From the NCBI GenBank assembly GCA_020831965.1, contig JAFIFP010000001.1, positions 62,001-126,000 on the forward strand: a stretch of DNA of 64,000 nucleotides, given 5' to 3'. Each line of letters starts with the position of its first letter. The first letter of the stretch is position 1. Under the pieces are notes generated by a model. That model was not told the origin of the DNA, ran no database searches, and saw only the letters and a program-made list of their open reading frames with translations. Below are positions 14,935 to 24,049 of the stretch, in pieces. Made by a program: the position numbers and the translations under genes. This stretch comes from Idiomarina sp. GTDB lineage: Bacteria > Pseudomonadota > Gammaproteobacteria > Enterobacterales > Alteromonadaceae.

Positions 14935-16305
14935 ATGAGTCCGTCGTTTCGCTTTGGCCCGTGGGTTTTTCACAGCCACGACGGCCAACTGCAACATACG
15001 AATGGTTGGGAACACACGCTCGAGCCACGCTTGGCTCGCTTACTTATGCTTTTCTGCGAAAACCCCGATCGCCTCTTAACTAAAGACCAGATTGTCGATG
15101 CTGTTTGGGCTCCCCGCATTGTAACCGATGACAGTTTGGTGGTGGCAGTTAGTCAGCTACGCAAAATCCTTCGCGAGCAAGATGACGATAACTACATCAA
15201 GACTCGCTCCGGCCGCGGTTACGTCTGGCTTCCTGAGACCATCGAAATTCCATCGAACCAGTCATCAACGCGCAATAACAAACTCATTGCTAGCCTAGTG
15301 GCGATTACCCTTGTCGTTGTGTTTATCCTGATGATGGCATTGCCGCAGCAATCAAACACTTCCATTAGTTCAGAGCAAACGGATCCGGACACCGCGATTC
15401 AACACTTTCGTGATGTACTAGACATTGGCCCTGACGCGGATGCGTATCTAGGTCTTGCACATGCCAAACTTGCTCGCATTGATGAAAATGAGATTCCGCG
15501 ACACGCGGAGGAGTTGCTGGCGCTGCTTGAACGAGCACTCGAACTTAATCCGAACCTGGTCGACGCGCAACGCCTGAAGGGGATGTTACAGTTCTATGGT
15601 CATTGGGATTTTGCAGCGGCATACCAAACGCTGGTTGAAGTTTATGACAGCGGTAAACGCACGCCTCGTTTCTTAATTCAGTATTCAGAAGTTATGTTGG
15701 CACTTGGTGAATTTGATCGCGTGGTCGAGGCGATAGGCTCACTTCGTACGCTGCACCCCGAGTATTTTTCCACTCCTACCATCGCTTGGCTTTACCTTAT
15801 CGTGGGAGACAACGCTTCCGCACAACGGGAGATTGATCGCATTCTACGGAGTGATCCGCCGAACTTCGGTTCTCATCTTTCAGCGCAGCACATTGCTTAT
15901 GCTCAACATGATTTTAAAGTTGCTTTCAAACACCTCTCTGCCTTAATGGCGCTCGACGGAATGCCGCAGTCGACCTTACGCGAATTCCAACGGATCTTTG
16001 AGAATGAGGGCATGGTTGGGGTGCATACGGCACTCTTGGCTAACCCACGTTCACCTCGGCTAGGTCACTATGCTCCTCCGCTATCTTTGGCTAGGCACGC
16101 TATCGGTGCCGATCGACTGGATCTGGCGGTTGAACATTTGCAGCAGGCTTTTGACCAACGCCAGTTTAGTGTGCTCTGGATCTTAGTTGATCCCTTCTAT
16201 GAACCACTGTACCAACATCCCGGGTTCCTGCGGTTGAAAGAGGAATTCCAAGAGACAACGGGTTGGCCACAGGAACAGGCCAGGCCGCTTTTAGAAAATA
16301 TTTAG
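14935..16305 (+). CDS. Membrane-anchored CadC-like winged-helix regulator with TPR-like domain
   Basis: 456 residues from an ATG with an AGGAA site. An OmpR/PhoB-type winged helix occupies residues 1-100 (LTKDQIVDAVW, then the TRSGRGYVWLP wing). It is followed by one membrane helix (117-136) and a periplasmic C-terminal part with TPR-like helices (about 145-350). This is the ToxR/CadC plan, in which a membrane protein binds DNA directly without a kinase. The sensed signal is unknown. It precedes the PQQ-propeller and hydrolase genes by 88 bp and could control them; that is inference. Confidence 0.88.
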   Translation: MSPSFRFGPWVFHSHDGQLQHTNGWEHTLEPRLARLLMLFCENPDRLLTKDQIVDAVWAPRIVTDDSLVVAVSQLRKILREQDDDNYIKTRSGRGYVWLPETIEIPSNQSSTRNNKLIASLVAITLVVVFILMMALPQQSNTSISSEQTDPDTAIQHFRDVLDIGPDADAYLGLAHAKLARIDENEIPRHAEELLALLERALELNPNLVDAQRLKGMLQFYGHWDFAAAYQTLVEVYDSGKRTPRFLIQYSEVMLALGEFDRVVEAIGSLRTLHPEYFSTPTIAWLYLIVGDNASAQREIDRILRSDPPNFGSHLSAQHIAYAQHDFKVAFKHLSALMALDGMPQSTLREFQRIFENEGMVGVHTALLANPRSPRLGHYAPPLSLARHAIGADRLDLAVEHLQQAFDQRQFSVLWILVDPFYEPLYQHPGFLRLKEEFQETTGWPQEQARPLLENI

Positions 16306-16393
16306 GTTTTTTTCATCAGTTTTTAAGGACTAGTAGAACGCCCGCATCGACACTTGTCTCATCGAATCTATGCTTCAATGAGGACTTTATCGA

Positions 16394-17707
16394 ATGCGTT
16401 TACTTTGGCTTATCTGTTTAATTATTCTAGAAATCTTATTTGGCTCTACCGCCGAAGGTGCATCCTGGAGAACTTTCAAAGGGGATGAGAGCCGTAATGT
16501 GCAAGTCCCACTCAATTTCCCTAGCACTCTCACCTTGCAGCAATCACAGTTGCGAGTGCCGAGCACGGTTACGGCGTCGCCCATTCTGAGTGACGAAGTT
16601 CTGTTTGTAGCCTCAGACTCGGGGGTTCTCTATGCCTTTGACATGAAAACGCGCACATTAAAGTGGGCGTTTGATAGTGGAGGGAGCATAAGATCAACGC
16701 CTGCATTGACCGATAACTCAGTCTATTTTTTAAGTTCGAGTGGCTATTTTTTTGCGCTCAACAAAAGTAATGGAGTGTTGAAATGGCAGTTCAAGACTGG
16801 TGGCGAGCATCGCTTTGCAGCCTACGGATATTTGGGCGTCGACCACCATAAACCTGTAGAAGATCCTTGGGACTTGTTGCAGTCCTCGCCCTTGATTGTG
16901 GACGACCGAGTGATTTTCGGTAGTAGCGACCGCCACCTCTATGCACTCAACCGTGAGTCAGGTAAACGCCTGTGGGCATATCAAACTGGTGGTGAAGTAC
17001 ACAGTTCTCCAGCGCTGGCGGGTGATTTGGTTATTGTTGGTTCATGGGACGGGAAAGTCTACGCAGTAAATCATAGCTCTGGCGAGCCCGCGTGGTCTTT
17101 TGCAACCCAAGTGGAGCAGCAGTACAGCGTTTGGCGCGGGATTAAAGCGAGCCCCACTGTCTTTGAGGATATGGTGTATATCGGTAGTCGCGATGGCTTC
17201 CTCTATGCACTAGAAGCGGGCACTGGCAATCAAGTTTGGCAATACGACATGGCTCGCTCATGGGTAGTGCCGACCGTTGTCGTAGATCAGGAGCAGGTAT
17301 ATCTCGGTTCTTCGGACACGGGCTTGATGCTTGCCGTAAACCGATTGACCGGTGAAGAGATTTGGCGGCATCGGGTGGGCGCGTGGATGTATAGCTCACC
17401 TTTGCTGTTCAATGATGTGGTAATCAGTGCTTCTATGTTGGGTCATGTTGTTGCGCTATCGAAGGTGGACGGACGAGTTATCTGGCAGGATAACTTGGGG
17501 CCTCTGATTGCCGACAACTTCGCGATTCTAAATGAGCAACAAGAGCTAAATGGCAGAATGGGTAATGGCACCTGGCAAGACGGATTACAGGGCATGATGG
17601 CCCGTGTATTGGCGAGCGGTGGTTTTATGGGTTCACCGATTTGGGATTCGGGGCGCCTGATTTATGTGAGTACCGCAGGAGATATTTATGTTTGGCAAGC
17701 GAACTAG
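16394..17707 (+). CDS. Exported PQQ-like beta-propeller protein
   Basis: 437 residues with a signal peptide (cleavage near Glu-Gly-Ala). The protein is then a series of propeller blades with repeated signatures of the kind G-x-x-Y-A-L-x-x-x-x-G-x-x-x-W (for example around residues 78-95, 115-135, 180-200 and 225-245). BamB and quinoprotein dehydrogenases share this fold. No BamB operon is nearby and there is no dehydrogenase active-site motif that I can point to, so a scaffold or binding role is more likely. It overlaps the next gene by 20 bp, so the two are co-expressed. Confidence 0.8.
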   Translation: MRLLWLICLIILEILFGSTAEGASWRTFKGDESRNVQVPLNFPSTLTLQQSQLRVPSTVTASPILSDEVLFVASDSGVLYAFDMKTRTLKWAFDSGGSIRSTPALTDNSVYFLSSSGYFFALNKSNGVLKWQFKTGGEHRFAAYGYLGVDHHKPVEDPWDLLQSSPLIVDDRVIFGSSDRHLYALNRESGKRLWAYQTGGEVHSSPALAGDLVIVGSWDGKVYAVNHSSGEPAWSFATQVEQQYSVWRGIKASPTVFEDMVYIGSRDGFLYALEAGTGNQVWQYDMARSWVVPTVVVDQEQVYLGSSDTGLMLAVNRLTGEEIWRHRVGAWMYSSPLLFNDVVISASMLGHVVALSKVDGRVIWQDNLGPLIADNFAILNEQQELNGRMGNGTWQDGLQGMMARVLASGGFMGSPIWDSGRLIYVSTAGDIYVWQAN

Positions 17708-18662
17708 TTTACTGCTACTCGTTGCTTTTGTAGGGGCTGTGCTGTCGGTACAGGCATTCGCAAGTGAGAATCAAGGCGCATACGACCGAATCACATTGTC
17801 TGCTATGAGCGAAGGCATTGCTTTAGATGTCAGGGTACTTAAGCCAGACGGATTCGAAGGCCCACGGCCCACTTTAGTCTTTGTTGTGGGTTCAGGTAAG
17901 GGCTCAACGGTGGCTAATTACAGTCGATTCACTGAGTTCTTCCTCGAAGCTGGGTTAGCAGAGCTTGGTTTTGCGTTGGTCTACTTTGACAAGCGGGGCT
18001 TAGAAGGGTCCGAAGGCGTTTGGTACACCGCAGATTTCGAAATTCGAGCGCAAGACACAAAGAATGTTGCGCTTGCGGTTCGTGAACTTGACGTTGTTGA
18101 TTCGGACCGGCTGGTCGTTGTGGGTCATAGCCAAGGGGGCTGGATAACTCAGATGGTCTTGGCGGATTACCCGGAGGTTTTTGCTGGCGGAGTCAGCATG
18201 GCAGGTCCTACTTTTGGCGTGCGGCGTCAATTAGTTAACGATTATATGAGTCAATATCAATGCCAGAACGGATTGGATGAAGCTGAATCACTGCAACGCG
18301 CTTCACGACGTGTGCAGCGAGAATTATGGTTGGTGCGCGTGGTTGGCTGGTGGGGTAATCTTCGGCAATTGAATGTGATTCGAGACTTTGAGGCCGCGCC
18401 GTATTTGCAACGTATTGAGCAGCCTTTGTTCCTTATGTTCGGGGAGCATGATCCGCTCGTGAGCTCTTCATGGAGCTTGAATGCTCTTGATAACCTATTC
18501 GGTGGGCAGATTCCCGACCACATTGAGTATTATGTGGGCGTCGGTCAAGGACATACTTTTCGCGAGGCGCCGGTGTGTTTCGACGGAAATTGGAGTGAAA
18601 GGCCTTATTCGGATGCGACTCGGCAGGCCTTAGTGAGGTGGCTGGCGCGCTTTGCAGACTGA
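17688..18662 (+). CDS. Exported alpha/beta hydrolase
   Basis: 324 residues from an ATG inside the end of the propeller gene, with an AGGAG site. A signal peptide (residues 1-26) is followed by an alpha/beta-hydrolase fold: nucleophile Ser148 in GHSQGG, acid in GEHDPLV and His in GQGHTF. The pattern fits dienelactone hydrolase or prolyl-peptidase-like esterases. Cotranscription with a PQQ-type propeller protein suggests the two act together in the periplasm; the substrate is unknown. Confidence 0.82.
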   Translation: MFGKRTSLLLLVAFVGAVLSVQAFASENQGAYDRITLSAMSEGIALDVRVLKPDGFEGPRPTLVFVVGSGKGSTVANYSRFTEFFLEAGLAELGFALVYFDKRGLEGSEGVWYTADFEIRAQDTKNVALAVRELDVVDSDRLVVVGHSQGGWITQMVLADYPEVFAGGVSMAGPTFGVRRQLVNDYMSQYQCQNGLDEAESLQRASRRVQRELWLVRVVGWWGNLRQLNVIRDFEAAPYLQRIEQPLFLMFGEHDPLVSSSWSLNALDNLFGGQIPDHIEYYVGVGQGHTFREAPVCFDGNWSERPYSDATRQALVRWLARFAD

Positions 18663-18771
18663 TGACCTGAAGTGAATGAAATTAAATGACTTCTCAACAG
18701 GTTAAAATGGAAGTCCGACCCAAAGGGCTTTAGGATAGAGGTTTACCTGAGTCGGGATGAGATTCTAAACC

Positions 18772-21207
18772 ATGTTACGAGCTTCGCTTTTCTATTCTGT
18801 GTTCGCTGCCCTGATGTTGTCGTTGCTCCTGAGCGCCCCCGCGTCTGCAGAGACGGCACCTACTCTTCCCGCTGAAGCTTACTCGGAACTTCAACAGTTG
18901 CAGCGTCAATTAGCAGAGCTGCGGCAGAACCGATCCGATCTCGAATCCCAATATGAAGTCTTGTCTGGTAGCCAGCTTTTACACCGTGTATTGCAAGAGC
19001 AGCGCGCGTCTTTGCCGCGTTTCGAGCGGCGCGATTACAACGATCAGCTAGCCGAACTGCGACTGGAACTTTTCTACGTGCAGCGTGCTTTGCGTGTGGC
19101 TGATACTGCTGAAACCCTTGCGCAACTTGAAGTTCGTGAAGCCGAGTTACAACAGAGTATTGGTGTGTTAGTGGAGTTCACACAGTTGCAGAAGGAACTG
19201 TCGAGCGAGGTACGCGCTTTTAGCGAACAGTTGGATGAATATCTATTCTGGACCCCGAGCAATCCCCCTATGTCGGCGAAGTGGTGGCTGGCAGTACCAC
19301 GGCAATTATCTGAGCAGTTTCAACGCGTGCAAGCAGCGGCAGTAACCATGGTGCGTCAGGCCGACTTGCGGCCTTCATGGACTGCAATAGTACTCGCGCT
19401 CTTGTTGATCATAGTGATGTGGCAACGTCCCAAGTTACGCCGCAAAATGGAAGCAAACGACAAGGCTGTTGCTTGCGATGCGGTTTTGGCCTCGCCGTGG
19501 GTGATTGTGCAATCTTTGATGAAGATGGCCGTTTATGTTTTGCCGGTGTCGTTGACCCTTTTGCTTCTGGGCCAGTTTTTGGGGACGAATGCCAGTATTG
19601 AGCATTTGCAGCCGGGCGCGGTGTTTACAGCTCTGGCTTTTGCCATGTTTATGTTGAGCTTCCTGAGAAAAATGTTGCAGCGCAATGGTTTTGCTGAGGT
19701 TTACTTTCAATGGCCAGAAGAAACTTGCTCACTGCTGCGACAATTTATAGTTCGCCTCGCAATTGTGCTGCTACCACTGACCTTTATCTTGGCATTTGCG
19801 GCGCAGCAAACGAGTTATTATGCGGTGGATGTGATTGGCCCCATCGCACTGCTATTTGCTGGGCTTTACCTTTTCGTGTTGGTGGTGTCATTGTTTCGCC
19901 GCCTGCCTAATGTGGACGATTCCGTATTTATGCATCGATTTGTGGGTGGCGTTATTTTGCTGCTGCCCATTAGTTTGGTGTGGATGGTATCCACGGGTTA
20001 TTACTTTACGGCGCTCAAACTGAGTGGGTACTATCTAGCAACCTTTTACGTTATGAGCATTTGGGTGATCTGTGAAGTGAGTGTGCGCCGGGGTGTGCAA
20101 CTTTCGAGTGCTCGTTTGCGGGCAGCGCGAGAAGAGCGATTGGCGAACGCAGAGCCCGTGGACGTTGATCGGGGCGAAGCCCCGCCCACGCCTGAAGAAG
20201 ATGACCTAGATATTGATTTGGTCGAGCAGCAGTCGCTGCGACTTGGTCGCTTCTTTTTACTGGTCGCTTTCAGTTTCGTACTTTATTCCGTGTGGTCTGA
20301 TGCACTTATTACGCTGCATTACTTGGACAGCCAGTTTATTTGGCAGACCGAGCAGGGTACATCTTATATCCCTATTAGTTTTGGCGCGCTCCTGAGTGCA
20401 ATTTCCATTGTCGTGATTAGTGTGGTGTTGGTGCGTAACTTGCCGGGGTTGTTAGAAGTAACGGTGCTATCGCGCTTGAAGTTGGAAATGGGTACAGCCT
20501 ATGCCGTTACCTCCTTGTTGAATTATGTGCTGGTGAGTGTGGCAGTCATTAGCGTATTGGCGAGCCTTGGCGTGAAGTGGGATCAGCTGCAATGGCTCGC
20601 TGCGGGTTTGACGGTTGGCTTGGGTTTTGGTTTACAGGAAATCTTCGGGAACTTTATTAGTGGTTTGATTTTGTTCTTCGAGCGCCCGGTGCGTGTGGGT
20701 GACATTGTGACTTTGGATAATCTGTCGGGCCGCGTGAGCAAGATCAAGATCCGCGCAACTGTGATTACCGACTTCGACCGTCGCGATATTATTGTACCGA
20801 ACCGCCACTTTATTACCGGCCAGTTTGTGAATTGGTCGTTGAGTAATACCGTTACGCGGATTACGGTGCGGGTTGGTGTGGCTTATGGCTCTGACCTGGA
20901 TAAAACTCGGGAAATCTTGCTCGATATTGCTGAAAAAGAGCCCCGTGTTTTGGATGACCCAGCACCGCAGGTATTGTTCCTGACCTTTGGTGAAAGTACC
21001 TTAGATCATGAATTGCGCGTGCATGTGGGTGGGTTGTCGGATAGAAACCCGAGTATTGACGCCATGAACCGTGAAATCGACCGCCGCTTCAAAGAAGCTG
21101 GAATTGAAATTGCCTTTAATCAAATTGACGTGCATTTCCGCAACCACTTAGGGGTGGAAAAGCTGGTCGAGTCGTCGGATAAAACAATAAATAAAGAAGG
21201 AACTTAA
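18772..21207 (+). CDS. MscS-family mechanosensitive channel (large, MscK/MscM-like)
   Basis: 811 residues. After a signal peptide (to about 27) comes a periplasmic coiled-coil domain (about 35-170), then around ten hydrophobic segments. The conserved MscS pore and beta domain follows at about 600-790: LAAGLTVGLGFGLQEIFGNF pore helix, then PVRVGDIV and IIVPNRHFI. It is shorter than E. coli MscK or YjeP (about 1100), so part of the N-terminal region is reduced. Such channels release solutes on osmotic downshock. The small membrane gene 3 bp downstream is in the same transcript. Confidence 0.9.
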   Translation: MLRASLFYSVFAALMLSLLLSAPASAETAPTLPAEAYSELQQLQRQLAELRQNRSDLESQYEVLSGSQLLHRVLQEQRASLPRFERRDYNDQLAELRLELFYVQRALRVADTAETLAQLEVREAELQQSIGVLVEFTQLQKELSSEVRAFSEQLDEYLFWTPSNPPMSAKWWLAVPRQLSEQFQRVQAAAVTMVRQADLRPSWTAIVLALLLIIVMWQRPKLRRKMEANDKAVACDAVLASPWVIVQSLMKMAVYVLPVSLTLLLLGQFLGTNASIEHLQPGAVFTALAFAMFMLSFLRKMLQRNGFAEVYFQWPEETCSLLRQFIVRLAIVLLPLTFILAFAAQQTSYYAVDVIGPIALLFAGLYLFVLVVSLFRRLPNVDDSVFMHRFVGGVILLLPISLVWMVSTGYYFTALKLSGYYLATFYVMSIWVICEVSVRRGVQLSSARLRAAREERLANAEPVDVDRGEAPPTPEEDDLDIDLVEQQSLRLGRFFLLVAFSFVLYSVWSDALITLHYLDSQFIWQTEQGTSYIPISFGALLSAISIVVISVVLVRNLPGLLEVTVLSRLKLEMGTAYAVTSLLNYVLVSVAVISVLASLGVKWDQLQWLAAGLTVGLGFGLQEIFGNFISGLILFFERPVRVGDIVTLDNLSGRVSKIKIRATVITDFDRRDIIVPNRHFITGQFVNWSLSNTVTRITVRVGVAYGSDLDKTREILLDIAEKEPRVLDDPAPQVLFLTFGESTLDHELRVHVGGLSDRNPSIDAMNREIDRRFKEAGIEIAFNQIDVHFRNHLGVEKLVESSDKTINKEGT

Positions 21208-21210
21208 ACA

Positions 21211-21522
21211 ATGAAATACAAGATTCAGTACATTTGTCCACATCAGGCGGGCAAGGTGCTTGCCCTGATTATGCTTTTGATTACCTTGCCCTTTGTGCTT
21301 CTTGCAGCTTTTACGAAAGTACTCGGTTTAATGTCCGGCGGGATGCAACTCGCCATGCCTACGCTCTTGATCATTGCGCCATTGCTTTATGTCGTCGCCG
21401 GTTACTTAATGGGCGTGTTTTTTAGTTGGATTTACAACCTGACTATCAAGTTGACCGGCGGGTTTGAGTTGGTTTTGCAAGAAGTGCCAGAGGTCGTTCA
21501 GGAGCCAGAAAGCGTGCTTTGA
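21211..21522 (+). CDS. Small unknown membrane protein after the MscS gene
   Basis: 103 residues with an AAGGA site and a start 3 bp after the MscS stop. Two long hydrophobic segments (about 15-38 and 45-75) precede a short acidic C-terminus rich in Val, Glu and Pro. The shape resembles short DUF3566-like membrane proteins, but I would not assign it. It is co-transcribed with the channel and is ended by the terminator at 21577. Confidence 0.7.
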   Translation: MKYKIQYICPHQAGKVLALIMLLITLPFVLLAAFTKVLGLMSGGMQLAMPTLLIIAPLLYVVAGYLMGVFFSWIYNLTIKLTGGFELVLQEVPEVVQEPESVL

Positions 21523-21576
21523 TATGTACTTTGAGTAGTTCCGTGAGAAATGCTTTGAGAAGTACTTTGAAAAAAG

Positions 21577-21603
21577 AAAGGCGACTTTATAAGTCGCCTT
21601 TTT
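21577..21603. terminator. Bidirectional terminator
   Basis: AAAGGCGACTT (21577-21587) pairs perfectly with AAGTCGCCTTT (21591-21601) around a three-base loop, with A-rich sequence on the left and T-rich on the right. It serves the rightward channel operon and the leftward prohibitin operon. Confidence 0.9.
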
Positions 21604-21627
21604 AACGCTTGTGTGTCGAACTGAAAA

Positions 21628-22488
21628 TTATTTATTCGCTTCGATAAACGGTACTGTCGAGTTCGGCAGCATGGTGGTGGGTAATTTACCGTCCCAAGTT
21701 TCTGCTTTAACGAGCTCAACCAGCAATGGATTGTTCGCCAAGGCTGCAGCACGCTCGCGAATAGCTTCGGCTTCCGCGTTACCGCGCATCCGAATACTGT
21801 CGGCCTCCGCACGCGCTTGCGCACGCACCCGATCCGCTTCTGCTTCAGCACGAGTCCGCACAATATCGGCTTCAACGCGCTCACGCTCGAGGTTTTGACG
21901 CTCGCGCTCAACCGCAACTTCTGCCAACATCCGCTGCTCAACACTCTCTTCATAGGCCGCACTGAAAGACACGTCTTCCACTTGCACCCCAAGAATAATC
22001 ACAGGTCCAGTGACTGACTGCTGTACCGCTTGCGCCATCTCCGCATTCAAGCGTCCACGTTCACGAATTGAGGTAGCCGCGTTAAACTGGCCAAGCACAG
22101 TCTTTGCTTCTTCTAGAACAATTCGAGTTACTTGACGGTCGATCAGTGCTTGGCGCGTGCCAAAGTTCCGATATACTTCGTCGACGCGGCTGCTGTCGAT
22201 TTGATAACGAACTGAGAGGTTCATGACCGCGGGCTGCTGGTCGTTACTGTAAGCTTCCATGTTCCGATAGAGTTCAACTTGCTCTTGCACAGAGATTTTG
22301 CGAACGCTGTCGACTAATGGAATCTTAAAGTGAAGACCTGGATCGGCCACATTAATGAGGCTTCCGTAGCGAATGACCACACCGCGCTCACCTTCATCGA
22401 CGGTATAGAAACTGCCTACCGCTAGAAGAAAAATAAATATGCCAGCGATGGCACTCCCTGCAACCTTAAATCCATTTTTTGATGACAT
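21628..22488 (-). CDS. Prohibitin/SPFH-family membrane protein
   Basis: 286 residues. An N-terminal membrane helix (about 10-30) is followed by an SPFH domain (GERGVVIRYGSLINVADPGLHFKIP) and a long coiled-coil with repeated Arg-Ala-Glu-Ala motifs (about 185-240). Bacterial prohibitin-like and HflC-like proteins form membrane scaffolds and often regulate FtsH-type proteases. No hflK/hflC partner is next to it, but a 37-residue membrane protein gene ends 2 bp upstream. Its ribosome-binding site (GGGAG) lies inside the end of that small gene. Confidence 0.88.
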   Translation of the reverse strand: MSSKNGFKVAGSAIAGIFIFLLAVGSFYTVDEGERGVVIRYGSLINVADPGLHFKIPLVDSVRKISVQEQVELYRNMEAYSNDQQPAVMNLSVRYQIDSSRVDEVYRNFGTRQALIDRQVTRIVLEEAKTVLGQFNAATSIRERGRLNAEMAQAVQQSVTGPVIILGVQVEDVSFSAAYEESVEQRMLAEVAVERERQNLERERVEADIVRTRAEAEADRVRAQARAEADSIRMRGNAEAEAIRERAAALANNPLLVELVKAETWDGKLPTTMLPNSTVPFIEANK

Positions 22489-22490
22489 AC

Positions 22491-22604
22491 TTAGTCTCCC
22501 TTCTTCCCATTACGTTTTTCAATAATTTCGTAGGCTTTAATTGAGCCTAAAATGCATAAAAATAGGACTACAAAAAGTCCAATAATTGATAAGCCAAACC
22601 CCAT
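22491..22604 (-). CDS. 37-residue membrane protein upstream of prohibitin
   Basis: The frame starts at ATG 22604 with a GGGGAG site 7 bases upstream and encodes MGFGLSIIGLF, a single hydrophobic helix (about residues 4-22), then a basic/charged tail ending in KKGD. It ends 2 bp before the prohibitin start, so the two are co-transcribed. I recognise no family. The context suggests a small partner of the SPFH scaffold, as seen for other small membrane proteins. Confidence 0.6.
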   Translation of the reverse strand: MGFGLSIIGLFVVLFLCILGSIKAYEIIEKRNGKKGD

Positions 22605-22703
22605 CGTTTTTCTCCCCTAAAAAAACAGCAAATATCTTACCCCAATTTCACCACCCCGCCACATTTTCAACCCCTCTAATTGTCACAAGGTGTAACCCCC
22701 AGA

Positions 22704-22896
22704 TTGGGGTCAGATGAACAAATTAGGCACCTTTTTTAAGTATGTGCATGAAAGTATTGATAAAAATATTTGAGGGTCAGAACAAATTAACAATTAAAAG
22801 TGAGCGATATCGCCAAACTGCTCGTAATTTCAATGTGTTACGAGTCATAATTTGTTCATCTGACCCTTAAATAAGAGGGTCTGACCCCAAACTGAG
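22704..22896. repeat. Dispersed GGGTCAGA repeat, copy 3
   Basis: The region contains a perfect 19-bp inverted repeat: 22707-22725 pairs with 22848-22866, reading GGGTCAGATGAACAAATTA. Two further motifs are GAGGGTCAGAACAAATTA (about 22772) and GGGTCTGACCCCAA (about 22877). Layout matches copies 1 and 2. It ends next to the ribosome-binding GAGGAGG of the gene at 22906. It accounts for most of the 301-bp gap; I see nothing else in it. Confidence 0.8.
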
Positions 22897-22905
22897 GAGG
22901 GGCGG

Positions 22906-23673
22906 TTGGAGCGTGATTTTTTTCGGAATGGTCCGAATCATCGGGGTGGGCGGGATGTGTCTTTTCGCGACATCGTGAATCAGTTCAATTTTTACCATGT
23001 GAAAGTGGGGCGTTGGGTTACGGCTGAAGAAGAGCAGCGTAGTGCTAATTTGTTTTTTGATGCACTGTGCGACCTTCAAGTTTTGCTTAGTGTGCCGCCT
23101 GTGGTGATCTCCATGCATGGTGCCGTGGCCTTAAGCTTTGGCACTGGCGGTCGTCTGGGGGCAAGTGCTCACTATCAACCTACTGGCCGAATACTTGCGC
23201 TTGCCAAGAATGCTGGTGGTGGTAGCCTGGCGCATGAATGGTTTCACGCCTTCGATCATTATATTGCGCCGAAACTTTTCCCCGACACGGAAAATCCGAT
23301 GCTATTTGCCAGCCGCTTATGGCTCCAACGCGACACTTTTCACATGCACCCACTCAATCAGCGTCTGCACCTAGCCTATCGGGCTGTCTTTCTCTCGCCC
23401 GACGGTCAAGATCCGAATGATTATGTGCGCCACTGCCAGGCCTACGACAAGCAGACGGGGCATTTGTATTACAGTCTGCCCGAGGAACTTGCGGCCCGAG
23501 CTTTTGAACAAGGACTCCAGCGACAAAAATTAAAGAATCATTTCTTAGTTTCCGGCACGCTAAAGAGCGATGCCGCGCAAGCGGGTCTCTATCCAGATGC
23601 TAAACTGAGCCATACAATTAACGAAGCGTGGTTATCATACTTTTCGGCGTTAGGAGATGCTTTAGAGCGCTAA
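22906..23673 (+). CDS. CLCA_X-like putative metalloprotease
   Basis: 255 residues from a TTG at 22906, supported by the GAGGAGGGG site just upstream. It has H110-E111-W-F-H114 followed by AFDHY. This is a zinc-protease HExxH motif in the setting of the bacterial CLCA_X family. There is no signal peptide, so a cytosolic place or non-classical export is likely. The family function is undefined. The gene is linked only to a small DUF1653 gene 48 bp downstream, and the dispersed repeat abuts its start. Confidence 0.75.
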   Translation: MERDFFRNGPNHRGGRDVSFRDIVNQFNFYHVKVGRWVTAEEEQRSANLFFDALCDLQVLLSVPPVVISMHGAVALSFGTGGRLGASAHYQPTGRILALAKNAGGGSLAHEWFHAFDHYIAPKLFPDTENPMLFASRLWLQRDTFHMHPLNQRLHLAYRAVFLSPDGQDPNDYVRHCQAYDKQTGHLYYSLPEELAARAFEQGLQRQKLKNHFLVSGTLKSDAAQAGLYPDAKLSHTINEAWLSYFSALGDALER

Positions 23674-23721
23674 CGCTAAGCTGGCCACGGTTGATTCACA
23701 CACGCAGGAAACCAATAGTAA

Positions 23722-23958
23722 ATGCCCACGAAATCAGCGCCCACCTTGTTGCCGGGGATTTATACCCACTACAAGGGAAATGACTATGAAGTGATCGACC
23801 TAGTCCGCCATTCGGAAACCGATGAATGGTTTGTTCTCTATCGACCTCTTTACGGTGACGGCGGGTTATGGATTCGCCCCTACGCTATGTTTACTGAGCA
23901 AGTAACCTTGGACAACCGCGCGGTGCCGAGATTCAAACTGCGCCAAGAGCGTGGGTGA
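23722..23958 (+). CDS. DUF1653 family protein
   Basis: 78 residues with the DUF1653 signature: PGIYTHYKGNDYEVI, a middle DEWFVLYRPLYG, and WIRPYAMF. Family members are 60-80 residues, mostly beta, of unknown function. An AGGAA precedes the ATG. It may share a transcript with the gene at 22906. Confidence 0.85.
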   Translation: MPTKSAPTLLPGIYTHYKGNDYEVIDLVRHSETDEWFVLYRPLYGDGGLWIRPYAMFTEQVTLDNRAVPRFKLRQERG

Positions 23959-24049
23959 GAGACCGAATAAACATGCCATAGATCATAGGGTAAAGCGCAT
24001 CGAATGAGACTATAGTTTCTGTATAGTTGCTAAGTGTAAGAGGTTCACG

